A DNA stretch of 64,000 nucleotides from MSPOR6 sp964652195 (lineage in GTDB: Bacteria > Poribacteria > WGA-4E > WGA-3G). The notes beneath the pieces are model-generated. The model was not told where the DNA came from, did not search any database, and saw nothing but the letters and a program-made list of their open reading frames with translations. The position numbers were made by a program, and so were the translations under genes. The stretch is taken from positions 1-64,000 of the forward strand of contig CAZZBB010000052.1 in NCBI GenBank assembly GCA_964652195.1, read 5' to 3'. This document shows, piece after piece, positions 18,341-28,549 of the stretch; position 1 is the first letter of the stretch; the number at the start of each line of letters is the position of its first letter.

Positions 18341-19336
18341 CTACCTTCCAAGAACAGGATAGGCAGGATCATTATACCCTTTACCGGTATGCTCTCCAGA
18401 CGGCACTAATTGGTTAATAACCTGCTCATCATCTTCGTTAATCTCGCAATCCAAACAACCTAAGTTATCTTCTAACTGTTCCATCGTACGGGGACCGATA
18501 ATCACAGAGGTAATTGTTGGATTTGCTAAAACCCATGCCAATGCAAATTGTGTCAATGTTTTCCCATGGTTTTCGGCTAATGGCATCAACTGTTGTGCGA
18601 CTTCAAAACTCTCATCGCGCAATTCCGTTTGTAATATCCTTCTATCTTTACGAGCTGCCCTTGACCCTTCAGGTGGCTCTTTCCCGGGCAGATATTTACC
18701 GGATAACACCCCTCGTGCCAGTGGACTATATGGCACTACGCCGAGTTCGTATTTCTCACAAAACGGCAGCAATTCTACTTCTATATCACGATTCACGATG
18801 TTGTATAAAGGTTGAATACAAACAAATTCCTCTAATCTTTGACTCTTACTCATCCACAGAGCCTCACATACACGCCATGCTTCAAAGTTAGAACACGCAA
18901 TATACCGCACCTTCCCATGCCGAACACAATCGTCAAGTGCACGTAAAGATTCTTCTATACGTGTCGTTGCATCCCAACGATGCAAGTAATACACATCAAT
19001 ATGATCTGTGCCAAGCCGTTTTAAACTCGCTTCAACTGCAGACATAATATGCAATCGGTGTGAACCGCTCTCATTCACATCATCCCCCATAGAACCATGA
19101 ACCTTTGTGGCAATAACCCATTTGTCCCGATTCTCACTTACAGCCTTCCCTATAACCCGTTCAGATTCACCACCGTTGTAAACGTTTGCTGTATCAAGAA
19201 AGTTAATACCCGAATCCATAGCACGTTGAATAATACGGATGGAATCTTTCTCAGTCGTTGGTCCACCAAACATCATTGTTCCAAGACACAGTGATGATAC
19301 CTTTACACCTGCCCTACCCAAAGTCTTATAATCCAT
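18341..19336 (-). CDS. Aldo/keto reductase
   Basis: 331 residues. NADPH-dependent carbonyl reductase with a TIM barrel. It contains LGTMMFGG, the FLDTANVYNGGESE segment with catalytic Asp and Tyr, the WVIATKVHG strand with the catalytic Lys, and DVYYLHRWD near the catalytic His. The C-terminal VIIGPRTMEQLEDNL is the nucleotide-binding strand typical of the YghZ/Tas-like group. AAGGAG precedes the ATG. It lies 23 nt downstream of an SDR gene on the same strand, so the pair is probably one operon for sugar or carbonyl metabolism. Confidence 0.88.
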   Translation of the reverse strand: MDYKTLGRAGVKVSSLCLGTMMFGGPTTEKDSIRIIQRAMDSGINFLDTANVYNGGESERVIGKAVSENRDKWVIATKVHGSMGDDVNESGSHRLHIMSAVEASLKRLGTDHIDVYYLHRWDATTRIEESLRALDDCVRHGKVRYIACSNFEAWRVCEALWMSKSQRLEEFVCIQPLYNIVNRDIEVELLPFCEKYELGVVPYSPLARGVLSGKYLPGKEPPEGSRAARKDRRILQTELRDESFEVAQQLMPLAENHGKTLTQFALAWVLANPTITSVIIGPRTMEQLEDNLGCLDCEINEDDEQVINQLVPSGEHTGKGYNDPAYPVLGR

Positions 19337-19359
19337 TAAACCACTCCTTACGACTCATC

Positions 19360-20091
19360 CTAAGCCATCCGAATACCCCCGTTAACATCCAGTGTTGCCC
19401 CTGTAATATACTGTCCCTCTTTTGATGCAAGAAACAGAATTACGTTAGCAACCTCTGAGGGATCTGCAACACGACCTAACGGTATGTCATCGGTCATGTC
19501 CGGGTGATTTTTAGCCATTTCAGTTGCTGCAATCCCCGGTGCAATAGAATTTACTGTAATCCCATACTCCCCTAAAACACGTGCAAAAGATTTAGTTAGG
19601 CACATCACCCCCGCCTTAGAAGCAGAATATGGAGCAGATGCAACTATTCCCCCAACTTGTCCGGCTAATGATCCAAGGTTGATAATACGACCGAACCTTT
19701 GCTCCTTCATTGTCTCCATAACTGCCTGCGAACAGAGAAACGGACCCTTTAAGTTTACTGCCAGCATTCGATCCCATTCTTCCTCGGTACAAGCATCTAT
19801 TCTGGTATAACTAAAAACACCTGCATTATTCACTAAAATATCAATCTGTCCGAATTCTTCCAGGGTTTTATCTACCATCTTCCGTACAGATACTCCATCT
19901 GCAACATCCGTTTCAACCACAACACACCGTCTACCAAGAGCAGTGATCTCTTCAGATGCTGATTCTGCATTTGTAATATTTACCTCTGGAATAACAATAT
20001 CCGCTCCTTCCCTAGCAAACGCAAGACAGGTTGCTTTGCCTATTCCACCACCCCCTCCAGTTACAATCGCAACGCGACCATCCAACCGCAT
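19360..20091 (-). CDS. SDR family oxidoreductase
   Basis: 243 residues, classical short-chain dehydrogenase/reductase. Cofactor motif TGGGGGIGKA, NNAG, and the active site Ser with YSASK at about residues 155-159. The C-terminal TGATLDVNGG is typical of the FabG-like group. The tandem Gly-rich loop and absence of an Arg pair leave NAD versus NADP open. AAGGAGATATAG precedes the ATG. First gene of the pair with the aldo/keto reductase; a specific role in fatty-acid synthesis should not be assumed. Confidence 0.85.
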   Translation of the reverse strand: MRLDGRVAIVTGGGGGIGKATCLAFAREGADIVIPEVNITNAESASEEITALGRRCVVVETDVADGVSVRKMVDKTLEEFGQIDILVNNAGVFSYTRIDACTEEEWDRMLAVNLKGPFLCSQAVMETMKEQRFGRIINLGSLAGQVGGIVASAPYSASKAGVMCLTKSFARVLGEYGITVNSIAPGIAATEMAKNHPDMTDDIPLGRVADPSEVANVILFLASKEGQYITGATLDVNGGIRMA

Positions 20092-20285
20092 CTATATCTC
20101 CTTATTTAATGAACTATATAAGTGAAAATGTATTCAACCTTACCAGTATTTATACTTGAAACGTACGCTATAATGTATTAAGATATTATTATCACAAGAT
20201 TATTCTAAAATGTCAATTATGTCATGAATTCCAATTCTGTAATTACTATGTCTATCAAAACAATTGTCACACGGAGCATTATATC

Positions 20286-21284
20286 ATGAATCTCTCAACT
20301 TTTTTGCGTGGATTTATATTAGTCATTGTTTTTAGTCTTGTTTATACCTTTACGCCTGCAACAGCACAAAATTACTATCCTGCTGACATTGGTAATGAAT
20401 GGGTTATGGAAAGTACAAACGGAAAAGAAAAACGAACCTATACACTTGAAACACCTGAAGACCCCGCAGATCAGGAATATATCCTCCTAAAGATTGTAAC
20501 CGAGGATTTTGCGAACAAAGAGATAGATATAGATAGATATTTTGTCACCACTGACGATGAAGGTATCAAACTCCACAAAACTGCCTTTACTATTGGTACA
20601 TATGCTGCAATTGGGGATATAGTTGCAAATTTTTCTCCTCCTGTCATATTCTTTCGGAATGTATTAAGTGAAGGAGATAAATGGAAGATAGTCGCAGACG
20701 CAAAAATCGCAGATATTGAATTAGAAAGTATAACAAATTTAGAAGTCGTAGGATATGAAGATGTTGAAACGCCAGCAGGGACATTCCATTTTTGTGCAAA
20801 AGTAGAGTTAAAAGTTTCAACGACTGGGTTAATAAATATAGCACCTACAACATCATACCAATGGTTAGCACCTGATGTCGGACCTATAAAGTATGAGAAT
20901 AGTCAGGGAGTAATCTATGAGTTGGTGAGTTACAATTTACAAACAGACACGCAGGAACCTGAGAGTACTAACGAGGAAGATGTTGCTACCGATCCAGAAA
21001 ATATTACAAACAATCAACCCCCTGAGACAGACCCTATGACTGATGACTCTGAAATGACCACAGAAACTGAAGAAGATGAAACGATGATGCCTACACCTGA
21101 AAATGACGAAGACAAAGAAACAAAGAATCCTTACGATATTACTGGTGATGGAGTGGTCAACATCCTGGATCTTGTTCGCATGGTTTCGTACTTCGGTGAA
21201 GAAAATGCTGAAGTAGACGTAACGGGTGATGGTGTCGTCAATATTTTAGACTTAGTGGCTATTGTTCAGAATTTCAGTATTTGA
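20286..21284 (+). CDS. Secreted YYP/GN-W ectodomain protein with dockerin-like repeats (paralog 1)
   Basis: 332 residues. The signal peptide is followed by a beta-rich domain (residues about 28-220) starting NYYPADIGNEWVMES and ending TSYQWLAPDVGPIKYEN. This ectodomain is shared with the proteins at 21710 and 24232. An acidic Thr/Glu/Pro linker (about 222-280) follows, then two dockerin-like calcium-loop repeats, DITGDGVVNILDLVRMVSYF and DVTGDGVVNILDLVAIVQNF. No cohesin is seen in the window. Probably a surface-exposed or exported protein; function unknown. Confidence 0.75.
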   Translation: MNLSTFLRGFILVIVFSLVYTFTPATAQNYYPADIGNEWVMESTNGKEKRTYTLETPEDPADQEYILLKIVTEDFANKEIDIDRYFVTTDDEGIKLHKTAFTIGTYAAIGDIVANFSPPVIFFRNVLSEGDKWKIVADAKIADIELESITNLEVVGYEDVETPAGTFHFCAKVELKVSTTGLINIAPTTSYQWLAPDVGPIKYENSQGVIYELVSYNLQTDTQEPESTNEEDVATDPENITNNQPPETDPMTDDSEMTTETEEDETMMPTPENDEDKETKNPYDITGDGVVNILDLVRMVSYFGEENAEVDVTGDGVVNILDLVAIVQNFSI

Positions 21285-21452
21285 TGTCTTATCAATATGG
21301 AATATTGCTACTGCCAAAAGATTTGATTAACTCCCTAAAAACTGTTATATTAACAAATGTAATTAGAATGAATACTCGTTTTGAGGATAACGGATTTCAT
21401 CAGAATAATTGATTTCTATTTATAAGCATTGTCTTCATTAGATTGGTTCGTT

Positions 21453-21692
21453 ATGAAAACTTGGAAAGCAGCGTTAATAATAATCGGTATCGGTATTTTG
21501 ATTATGGCAATAGGATTCTGGTTAGGGTATCGATATATATCCGAACAAGATGATATCCACCATCAAGCGAAAAATATCCAGACTAAAGGTGAAGTTCTTG
21601 GAGCATTAACATCTCACATTAGCAATTATTCTTATGCTAAAATTGATCATACTACTTTACAGAATATAATTTATTTAAAAAATATAGTTTAA
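21453..21692 (+). CDS. Small single-TM protein
   Basis: 79 residues. It starts with MKTWKAAL followed by a strong TM helix (IIIGIGILIMAIGFWLGYRY) and a short polar tail. The ATG at 21453 is preferred over a TTG at 21429. It lies 17 nt before the large secreted protein on the same strand, so it may be co-transcribed. No family recognised. Confidence 0.4.
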   Translation: MKTWKAALIIIGIGILIMAIGFWLGYRYISEQDDIHHQAKNIQTKGEVLGALTSHISNYSYAKIDHTTLQNIIYLKNIV

Positions 21693-21709
21693 TAAAGGAG
21701 ATTTATAAA

Positions 21710-24025
21710 ATGGGATTTACCCGAATGAAATTTGTTCTACTGTCGGTATTTATAGTATGTTTTCTTGGCACTTTTTCAATAACCGCAACAGCACAAGATT
21801 ATTATCCTACAGTTGTGGGCAACACTTGGGTGTTTTTTGATGCTGATGGTGCTGAAAGACGCACCTATACCATTGAGGAGGCAGAAGGTGAAGCTGAAGG
21901 TATTATAATTCTAAGAATATATACTGAAACTCTTGGTACAGATACAGTTGACGATGATGTCTATTATATTTCTGATGATAATGGGGATCTATTACTTCAC
22001 AAGACACATTTAGATGAAGGAACATTTGGGATTGCAGCAACTTTAGATCCACCCGCATTATTCTTTCCCGCAGATTTACCACTTGGTCGCACCTGGGATG
22101 TCGTAACAATAACTGAACTGAACTTGGTAGGAACAGCAAATACCACCAGTACAATAACTGTTGTTGATATTGAGGATCTTGAAACACCCGCTGGTACTTT
22201 TGAAAACTGCATCAAGCTTGAAATTAGTAGAAAAGTTGTCACTGCAGTTGTAACTTTGCGTCTTACATCATATCAGTGGTTAGCACCTGATGTAGGCCCT
22301 GTCAAGTATGTAGATGACCAAGACATTGTTTATGAATTGCAGAGTTATAGCTTACTTGATGAACCCCAGATTGAAGACCCGCAAGTTGAAACCCCAGAGG
22401 TTGTAACTCCTCCCGTTGAAACTCCTATAGATCAAGAACCAATTATCGAATTACCACCCGGTATACCTTCGATTAGTGAACAAGAGTTTGAAATCACATT
22501 AACGAATCTAACAATTGGTGAACCCGGAATGGGTGGTCAAATCTTATCACCTCCAATTTTCGCAACCCACCTACCTGGTGAAAAACTTGCCCCAGTTGGT
22601 GAACCCGCAAGTCCCGCACTCGTCGCACTTGCTGAAAATGGTGATGTATCTGTAATGTTACAAATCGCAACTTCTATACAAGCAGATACCGCTGTCGCTG
22701 ATGGCGTTGTCATACCAGGTGGCTCTGTTACCGTTAAGTTAAAGGGAAACCAAATTAATACTTCCCTTACAGTGGCTTCAATGTTAGTCTCCACAAATGA
22801 TGGATTCATTGTCGCTGATGGGATTCCACTCTTTGATGAGGATGGAATGCCTGTTACAATGACATTAGATCTGATGGCTTATGATGCGGGTAGTGAAGAC
22901 AACACAGAACTTGCTTCCGACATACCAGGCCCAGTTGGCTTAGATGCTGAAGCTGACCCTGAAGGAAGTAATGCACGTGTACCTACTGAAGATGGTGTCA
23001 TTTCACTCCATCCAGGAATTCAAGGTGTTGGTGATGTAGGAGAAGCGTTTGCTTGGACTGAACCTACAGCAACACTAACTATCAAACCTGTTTCAGATGA
23101 AGTTCCTATACCTGAATCCAATTATGATGTGACGCTTGTGCAAGGATTGAATATGATATCAATCCCATTAATGCCTTCTGAACCATATTCAGCAAAATCA
23201 CTTGCTATGAAGTTGGGAGCATCTATCGTCATTAAATTAGATGCTGCAACACAAACATTCGTTGGATATTCCTATGCTGAAGAAAGGGATGGATTCGAGA
23301 TTGACGGTAGAAGCGGATATATCGTTAACACACCTGCGGGTGGCAAATTCACATTTACTGGTACCGCTTGGATGAACGATACTGAAAATGCAGCTGCTCC
23401 AAAAATTATAAATGTTCATAACGCTTGGGCATTCATTGTTACAAGTGATTTACACGGACTACAATCTGGTGAATCTTACTCTATTACCGCGAAGAATCTT
23501 CGAACAGGTGAAATTGCCACTGAAAAAGTTAACAGTGGAAAAGAAAGTGTTTCCGCTGTTTGGGCAGATATGAACCGAAAGAGCGTCGTCCAAGTCGGGG
23601 ATAAACTGGAAATCACACTTCTTGATGAACACGGATATATAGTCTCTGGTCCATTCGAACGCACTGTTCAAACTTCGGACATACACAATGCTTTTTTAAC
23701 TGTACAACTGCAAGTTGGAGACGTGAGACCTAAGGATACTATTCTTGGTCAGAATTATCCAAATCCGTTTAATCCTGAGACATGGATACCTTATCAGCTC
23801 AGCAAGGATAGCGATGTAACCATTAAAATTTATGATGTGTCCGGTCGATCTATTCGAACCATGAATTTGGGTCATCAGTCTACCGGTTCATATATGACAT
23901 CTGAAACCGCAGCATATTGGGATGGTAAGAACGGCGCAGGAGAGTTTGTTTCAAGCGGAATCTATTTCTATTCCCTTCAAACAAAGAATTTTTCCGCAAC
24001 CCGTCGAATGGTAATCCTAAAGTAG
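21710..24025 (+). CDS. Large secreted protein with YYP/GN-W ectodomain and NYPNPFNP C-terminal module (paralog 2)
   Basis: 771 residues. Signal peptide, then the shared ectodomain (DYYPTVVGNTWVFFD to TSYQWLAPDVGPVKYVD, about 28-215) and a Pro-rich linker. A beta-rich region with VTLVQGLNMISIPLMP follows (about 480). The C-terminal FlgD-Ig-like domain begins LGQNYPNPFNPETWIPY and ends SSGIYFYSL with a short basic tail, the layout of T9SS/Por-type sorting domains. GGAG precedes the ATG. Probably exported to the cell surface; no enzymatic motif seen. Confidence 0.78.
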   Translation: MGFTRMKFVLLSVFIVCFLGTFSITATAQDYYPTVVGNTWVFFDADGAERRTYTIEEAEGEAEGIIILRIYTETLGTDTVDDDVYYISDDNGDLLLHKTHLDEGTFGIAATLDPPALFFPADLPLGRTWDVVTITELNLVGTANTTSTITVVDIEDLETPAGTFENCIKLEISRKVVTAVVTLRLTSYQWLAPDVGPVKYVDDQDIVYELQSYSLLDEPQIEDPQVETPEVVTPPVETPIDQEPIIELPPGIPSISEQEFEITLTNLTIGEPGMGGQILSPPIFATHLPGEKLAPVGEPASPALVALAENGDVSVMLQIATSIQADTAVADGVVIPGGSVTVKLKGNQINTSLTVASMLVSTNDGFIVADGIPLFDEDGMPVTMTLDLMAYDAGSEDNTELASDIPGPVGLDAEADPEGSNARVPTEDGVISLHPGIQGVGDVGEAFAWTEPTATLTIKPVSDEVPIPESNYDVTLVQGLNMISIPLMPSEPYSAKSLAMKLGASIVIKLDAATQTFVGYSYAEERDGFEIDGRSGYIVNTPAGGKFTFTGTAWMNDTENAAAPKIINVHNAWAFIVTSDLHGLQSGESYSITAKNLRTGEIATEKVNSGKESVSAVWADMNRKSVVQVGDKLEITLLDEHGYIVSGPFERTVQTSDIHNAFLTVQLQVGDVRPKDTILGQNYPNPFNPETWIPYQLSKDSDVTIKIYDVSGRSIRTMNLGHQSTGSYMTSETAAYWDGKNGAGEFVSSGIYFYSLQTKNFSATRRMVILK

Positions 24026-24231
24026 AATTAAATCTACAATACAATCTGGTGGAACGTCTTGACAAAAAGTAATCTGGCAGTCAAAATAGTTGCAAGATCA
24101 CTTAATCAAGACGTTTTCCATTTAGAATACAATACCGATACCAAATACCATTTCAAATTGATAGGTCTGTATTCAGATATGTTTAGATTCTTGATTTTAG
24201 CATAAATTTACTTATTATCAGAAGGAGTAAA

Positions 24232-25035
24232 ATGTATAAAATTACAATTCTTAAGATTGCCCTCACAACAATACTTCTCTTATATTTTACTACTATAGGG
24301 TCAACACAAATCTATTATCCTTCTAATTACGGTAATACATGGGTATTAGAAAGTGAAGATGGTGCTGAACGTGTCACCTATACTATTGAAACATCCGCAG
24401 AAACCTTTAATGGTAAACAGTTGGGACTTCTTAGTATAACATTTGAAACCTTAGGTACAGAGTCAAGTACGACTGATAAACTGTATGTTGATTTTGAGGA
24501 AGATGGAATCAAACTCTATAGAATCGAAGCAGATCTGGGACCAGTATTTGGTATAGCACACGCTGTGTTTTACCCACCTGCTCTCTTTTATCCCTACACA
24601 TTACAACTTGGTGATACATGGGAGGTTACAGCAGAAACAGAGGTGAAATTAACCGGTCCTGTTACATTTACAACTGTTAACAAGGTGGTTGCGATTGAAG
24701 ACGTTGTCACACCCGTAAGAGTATTCAAGAATTGTGTGAAAATCAAAATACAGAGTAAGAGCACCTCTACATTAGGAAGTACACGTTCGACTTCATACCA
24801 ATGGCTGGCACCCAATATCGGTCCCGTGAAATTTGAGAATACACAAGATATCGTATTTCAATTAATACACTCTAATCTACTCTATGATGTAACCCAAGAC
24901 GGCGTTATAAATATATTAGATTTGGTATATATAGCATCTCGGTTCGGAGAGGAAAATACAGAGGGAGATGTAAACAAGGACGGGGTGGTTAACATTTTAG
25001 ATTTAACACTTGTCGCACGGCACTTTGGAAACTAA
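24232..25035 (+). CDS. Secreted YYP/GN-W ectodomain protein with dockerin-like repeats (paralog 3)
   Basis: 267 residues. The signal peptide and ectodomain (IYYPSNYGNTWVLES through TSYQWLAPNIGPVKFEN) match the two upstream paralogs. Here no long linker is present, and two dockerin-like loops follow directly (DVTQDGVINILDLVYIASRF, DVNKDGVVNILDLTLVARHF). AGAAGGAG precedes the ATG. Tandem arrangement and similarity indicate duplication of an ancestral gene with exchange of C-terminal modules. Confidence 0.75.
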   Translation: MYKITILKIALTTILLLYFTTIGSTQIYYPSNYGNTWVLESEDGAERVTYTIETSAETFNGKQLGLLSITFETLGTESSTTDKLYVDFEEDGIKLYRIEADLGPVFGIAHAVFYPPALFYPYTLQLGDTWEVTAETEVKLTGPVTFTTVNKVVAIEDVVTPVRVFKNCVKIKIQSKSTSTLGSTRSTSYQWLAPNIGPVKFENTQDIVFQLIHSNLLYDVTQDGVINILDLVYIASRFGEENTEGDVNKDGVVNILDLTLVARHFGN

Positions 25036-25074
25036 TAAGAGTAAGGCAATCACTTTCAAAAAAACAACTCATCA

Positions 25075-26688
25075 CTATAGAAGTCTTTTCAGCATTCCTT
25101 TTGCATCAAGTGTCTCATCATTCCAAGGATTCTCATCTGATTCTGTGATTTTCTCAATTTTATGGTTTTCCTCATCAATGTGCATTATCTGGTGTTGCCA
25201 AGAGAAATTGAGTGCTGATTTACCACTATTATAGAAGATAATCTCGATGTTGTCTGTACTTACAATCGGCCTTACCAAGGATAGTAGATCGGATGGGTTA
25301 TGTATTGTTCCGTTCGCTTGTCTGATCGCTATTAGTGGTTCCACCATTCCAAAGATCTCACGAGTACTAAGAAGTAATGGTCCGTAGCAAGATGTAACAG
25401 CACCATGTCCCCAATTTCGACCATGTCCAGCTGCCACCGAACAAACCGCACCACCCATATCTGCATGTTCCCTCCCACCACGCAACACACGCCTTGCGAT
25501 ATTCAGACGTGTTGCAGCATTCTGCAATGCTCGGTGGGCATAAGCTAAATCACCTGTCAGTTGGTAGGCAAGAGTCAACGTAGCCGTTGACGGTTCCTGT
25601 ATCGGTTTAACAGAACCATCATCTGACCATTCTCCCCAATACGCCATATCTGAACGTTTACCTACACCTAATTCACGCCGACGGATCTCTTCTGGAAAAA
25701 CAAGAGCAAGTAATTCAGGTGGAGTTGTTGGGAGGTTTTGCAAACCTTCTTCAATAACTGAATCATAACTGGTATCTTGGAAAGTCCACCGATAATAACT
25801 AATCGCTGCAGCAGCAGGATCATTAAACGGATCACTAAGCGACGTTAGGAGCGGTTCTATGATACGCCTTGCAGCAGATTTGTAAATCTCTTCTCCAGTC
25901 AATAGATAAAGATCACCAAAAACATAAATAGCACCCGACGCCAGAAGGTTTTCAATACCTGCTAAAGAATCACCAGCTATATGATGTCCACTCGCAACAA
26001 GTCTATGAAGGTTTTTGTCATTAACCACTTCCTCATTTAGACCGTTTTCATTCAGATCCCAAAGTAATGGCATCGGTTCTGAGGCAGCAATTAGACGTTC
26101 CGCACGTTTCTGTCCATATCGGATTGCCCAATCCACATACCGTTTCTCACCCGTGATGCTATATGTTGCTAAAGCAATGTGAATAAAACGAAAGTGTTCA
26201 GCGAGTTCATATCTGTCCTTCTCTTGGTTTTCAACGAATTCAGTACCGATATTATATCCGATAAATGTATCCCGTGTGTAATCATACCAATCCGGGATTT
26301 CAGACACCCAATTCCCTATATGCTCAGCAGCATCTGTCAAGAGAGAAATCGCTTCTATGTCGTCAGGTCTTAAACCGAGATACCGAGGTAGGAATAGGAG
26401 AAAAGGTTCAGGACCGTGATGGGCTTCAGCCTTTTTCTCATAGCCATGGAAACAGTCCCGTTCCACCCAACCCGCGAGTGCATCTTTGAGTGTATCAAAG
26501 TGTTCAAGAACGTTTGAATCCCCTGTGATAAGATAATGTGGAAACCATGCAAGTGCATAGTTTGCTTCATCTTCACCACCATCATTTGGACCTGGTGGAT
26601 CAAGCATCATACTTTGCTTCAGCCAACGACGCATTTCTGTTCTGAGTGAACTGTAGGCTTCAAAACAGTTGTCTAAAAGTTGGGTCAT
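25075..26688 (-). CDS. Predicted alpha-helical toroid protein, possibly carbohydrate-active
   Basis: 537 residues without signal peptide. It is rich in paired helices with aromatic and acidic residues (EANYALAWFPHYLITGD, LAEHFRFIHIALATYSITGE, LTLAYQLTGDLAYAHRAL), the look of (alpha/alpha)6-barrel glycosidases, lyases or epimerases. I cannot name a family. Its ATG overlaps the stop of the upstream isomerase gene by 4 nt (ATGA), so the two are translationally coupled and probably act on the same sugar or glycan pathway. Confidence 0.55.
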   Translation of the reverse strand: MTQLLDNCFEAYSSLRTEMRRWLKQSMMLDPPGPNDGGEDEANYALAWFPHYLITGDSNVLEHFDTLKDALAGWVERDCFHGYEKKAEAHHGPEPFLLFLPRYLGLRPDDIEAISLLTDAAEHIGNWVSEIPDWYDYTRDTFIGYNIGTEFVENQEKDRYELAEHFRFIHIALATYSITGEKRYVDWAIRYGQKRAERLIAASEPMPLLWDLNENGLNEEVVNDKNLHRLVASGHHIAGDSLAGIENLLASGAIYVFGDLYLLTGEEIYKSAARRIIEPLLTSLSDPFNDPAAAAISYYRWTFQDTSYDSVIEEGLQNLPTTPPELLALVFPEEIRRRELGVGKRSDMAYWGEWSDDGSVKPIQEPSTATLTLAYQLTGDLAYAHRALQNAATRLNIARRVLRGGREHADMGGAVCSVAAGHGRNWGHGAVTSCYGPLLLSTREIFGMVEPLIAIRQANGTIHNPSDLLSLVRPIVSTDNIEIIFYNSGKSALNFSWQHQIMHIDEENHKIEKITESDENPWNDETLDAKGMLKRLL

Positions 26689-27494
26689 ATAAGGGTTCTC
26701 AAGAAATCAAGACTACGTTTAGCGATGGTTTTAGGATCAGGTTTGAAATCGAACACCTCGGTTGAGACATAGCCAGTATAATCGATTTCTTTCAACGCTT
26801 CAATTATGGGAGGATAGTCAACATTTCCTGATCCGGGTAGGTAACCGTTGTCATCGTTTGAATGAAAATGTGCTACATGTTCAGCACAGTTACGTATCTG
26901 TGTCGGCATATCCAAACCCTCTTTAGCAGTGCTACACACATCCAATATCATTTGAAAGTTTGGATGGTTCACAGCCTTCACCATCTCAACAGCTGTATCA
27001 GGATTTGTTATAAAATCTGTCTGATCACTAGATAGTGGTTCCATACATAAGATAACACCTTTTTCTCCTGCAAGTTCTGCCCCTGCAGTAAAGGTGTCTT
27101 TAGCGTAATCCCATGCCTCATCAAATGTCAGCGGATCCATGACGCTCCGTTGTTTTGGAGAGCCGAAAACCAAAATGCGACCATCTAAATCCGCACACAG
27201 CTCAATTAAAGCAAGAAGATAATGACGGGTCTCTTGACGAATATCCGCATCTGGATGGTTTATATAGAGTCCTTCCGGGGACACAAGGAGCCAATGCAGT
27301 CCGGCAATCTCAATTTTTGCATCTACAGCAGCTTTTCGTATACCATTTCTTTCGGCTTCGCTAATATCCAATACAGAATCTGCTAAGGTAAAGGGGGCAA
27401 TTTCCACTGCATCATAACCGAGTTCAGCAGCATAAGTCAGTACATCTTCTATTTTCCAATCTTCAAACATTTCGTTGCATATAGCAAGTTTCAT
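26685..27494 (-). CDS. Sugar phosphate isomerase/epimerase family TIM-barrel protein
   Basis: 269 residues from the preferred ATG, which has GGAG seven bases upstream; an upstream ATG at 27512 would add six residues. Xylose-isomerase-like/AP-endonuclease-2 barrel: YDAVEIAPF, CMEPLSSDQTDFI with metal-ligand Glu, ILDVCST with Asp, HFHSNDDNGYLPGSG, and a C-terminal VSTEVFDF with Glu. Divalent-metal-dependent isomerisation or epimerisation of a sugar is expected; substrate unknown. It lies between an SDR and the helical-toroid gene in a three-gene minus-strand cluster. Confidence 0.82.
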   Translation of the reverse strand: MKLAICNEMFEDWKIEDVLTYAAELGYDAVEIAPFTLADSVLDISEAERNGIRKAAVDAKIEIAGLHWLLVSPEGLYINHPDADIRQETRHYLLALIELCADLDGRILVFGSPKQRSVMDPLTFDEAWDYAKDTFTAGAELAGEKGVILCMEPLSSDQTDFITNPDTAVEMVKAVNHPNFQMILDVCSTAKEGLDMPTQIRNCAEHVAHFHSNDDNGYLPGSGNVDYPPIIEALKEIDYTGYVSTEVFDFKPDPKTIAKRSLDFLRTLI

Positions 27495-27576
27495 ATATAT
27501 CTCCATTCCCAATTTTATTCAATTCTAATCAGTTAATTCCATTCTGTCAAGTTTCTAAGGTTGGATAGAATCAATA

Positions 27577-28413
27577 CTAAGACATCACTAATCCACCTGA
27601 TACAGTGATAGATAAACCTGTCATATAGGAGGATTCTTCAGAGGCAAGAAAAGCTGCCATATTAGCAACATCCGCACCTTTTGCAAGTCTACCTAAAGGT
27701 ACAATTGACTCAGAACGACGGGCAAACTCGGCTCGTTGTTCTTCAGCAGATAGATCATCTGGCATCATCGCAGCCGCTAAATGTGCCAAACGTTCCGTAT
27801 CTACAAGACTTGGACAAATAGCATTAACATTCACTTGGTACGGGGCAAGTTCATGAGCAAGCGACTGAGTCAAGCCGATGACAGCAAATTTAGATGCACA
27901 ATAAGCAGCATAACTTGCAGAACCTTGTTTACCAGTGATTGAGGAGAGATTAATTATCTTGCCACCTGTTCCCTGTTTGATTAAATGCCGTGCTACTGCT
28001 TGACAACAAAGAAATACACCTTTTACATTGACGTTTTGCACCCTATCCCAATCCTCTTCAGCAAGATCTACAACAGGCACACGATCCTTTCCTGCCTTCG
28101 TACCTGCATTATTCACAAGGATATCTATCTTACCGAAATGGTTAACAGTTCTGTGAACCATTTCGGTCACCTGCTGAGCATCGGAAACATCTGCAACAAC
28201 ACTGATAACTTTTCTATCCATGGCTTCGATTTCACTAACCACATCCGGCAATCCTCCCCACTCTGTATCATCTGCTGCATAAGGATGTTCGGTAAGATCA
28301 TTAACAGCAATATCAGCACCCTCTTTTGCTAAACGGGTAGCAATTGCACGACCAATACCGTTTTTACCTCCAGCACCTGTAACTAAGGCAACTTTTCCAT
28401 TAAGATTATACAT
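27577..28413 (-). CDS. SDR family oxidoreductase
   Basis: 278 residues from ATG 28413; the frame can extend to a TTG at 28467, but the SDR fold begins immediately after MYNLNGKVALVTGAGG. It has the cofactor motif TGAGGKNGIGRA, NNAG, a Ser-containing NLSSITG and YAAYCASKFAV with the catalytic Tyr-Lys, and the C-terminal TGLSITVSGG. It probably oxidises a sugar or sugar acid upstream of the isomerase in the same operon (gap 82 nt). Confidence 0.84.
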   Translation of the reverse strand: MYNLNGKVALVTGAGGKNGIGRAIATRLAKEGADIAVNDLTEHPYAADDTEWGGLPDVVSEIEAMDRKVISVVADVSDAQQVTEMVHRTVNHFGKIDILVNNAGTKAGKDRVPVVDLAEEDWDRVQNVNVKGVFLCCQAVARHLIKQGTGGKIINLSSITGKQGSASYAAYCASKFAVIGLTQSLAHELAPYQVNVNAICPSLVDTERLAHLAAAMMPDDLSAEEQRAEFARRSESIVPLGRLAKGADVANMAAFLASEESSYMTGLSITVSGGLVMS

Positions 28414-28549
28414 TGGAAGGTCTCTTTTCAGATGACTTGCATTTGTAGGAGTGAACTCCGATTCCAATTTCTTCTAAAATAGGAATTAGATTACTGATTG
28501 GTATGAGATATGGAATGAATATCTTGAGATTTATAGGTTGATACAGAAC

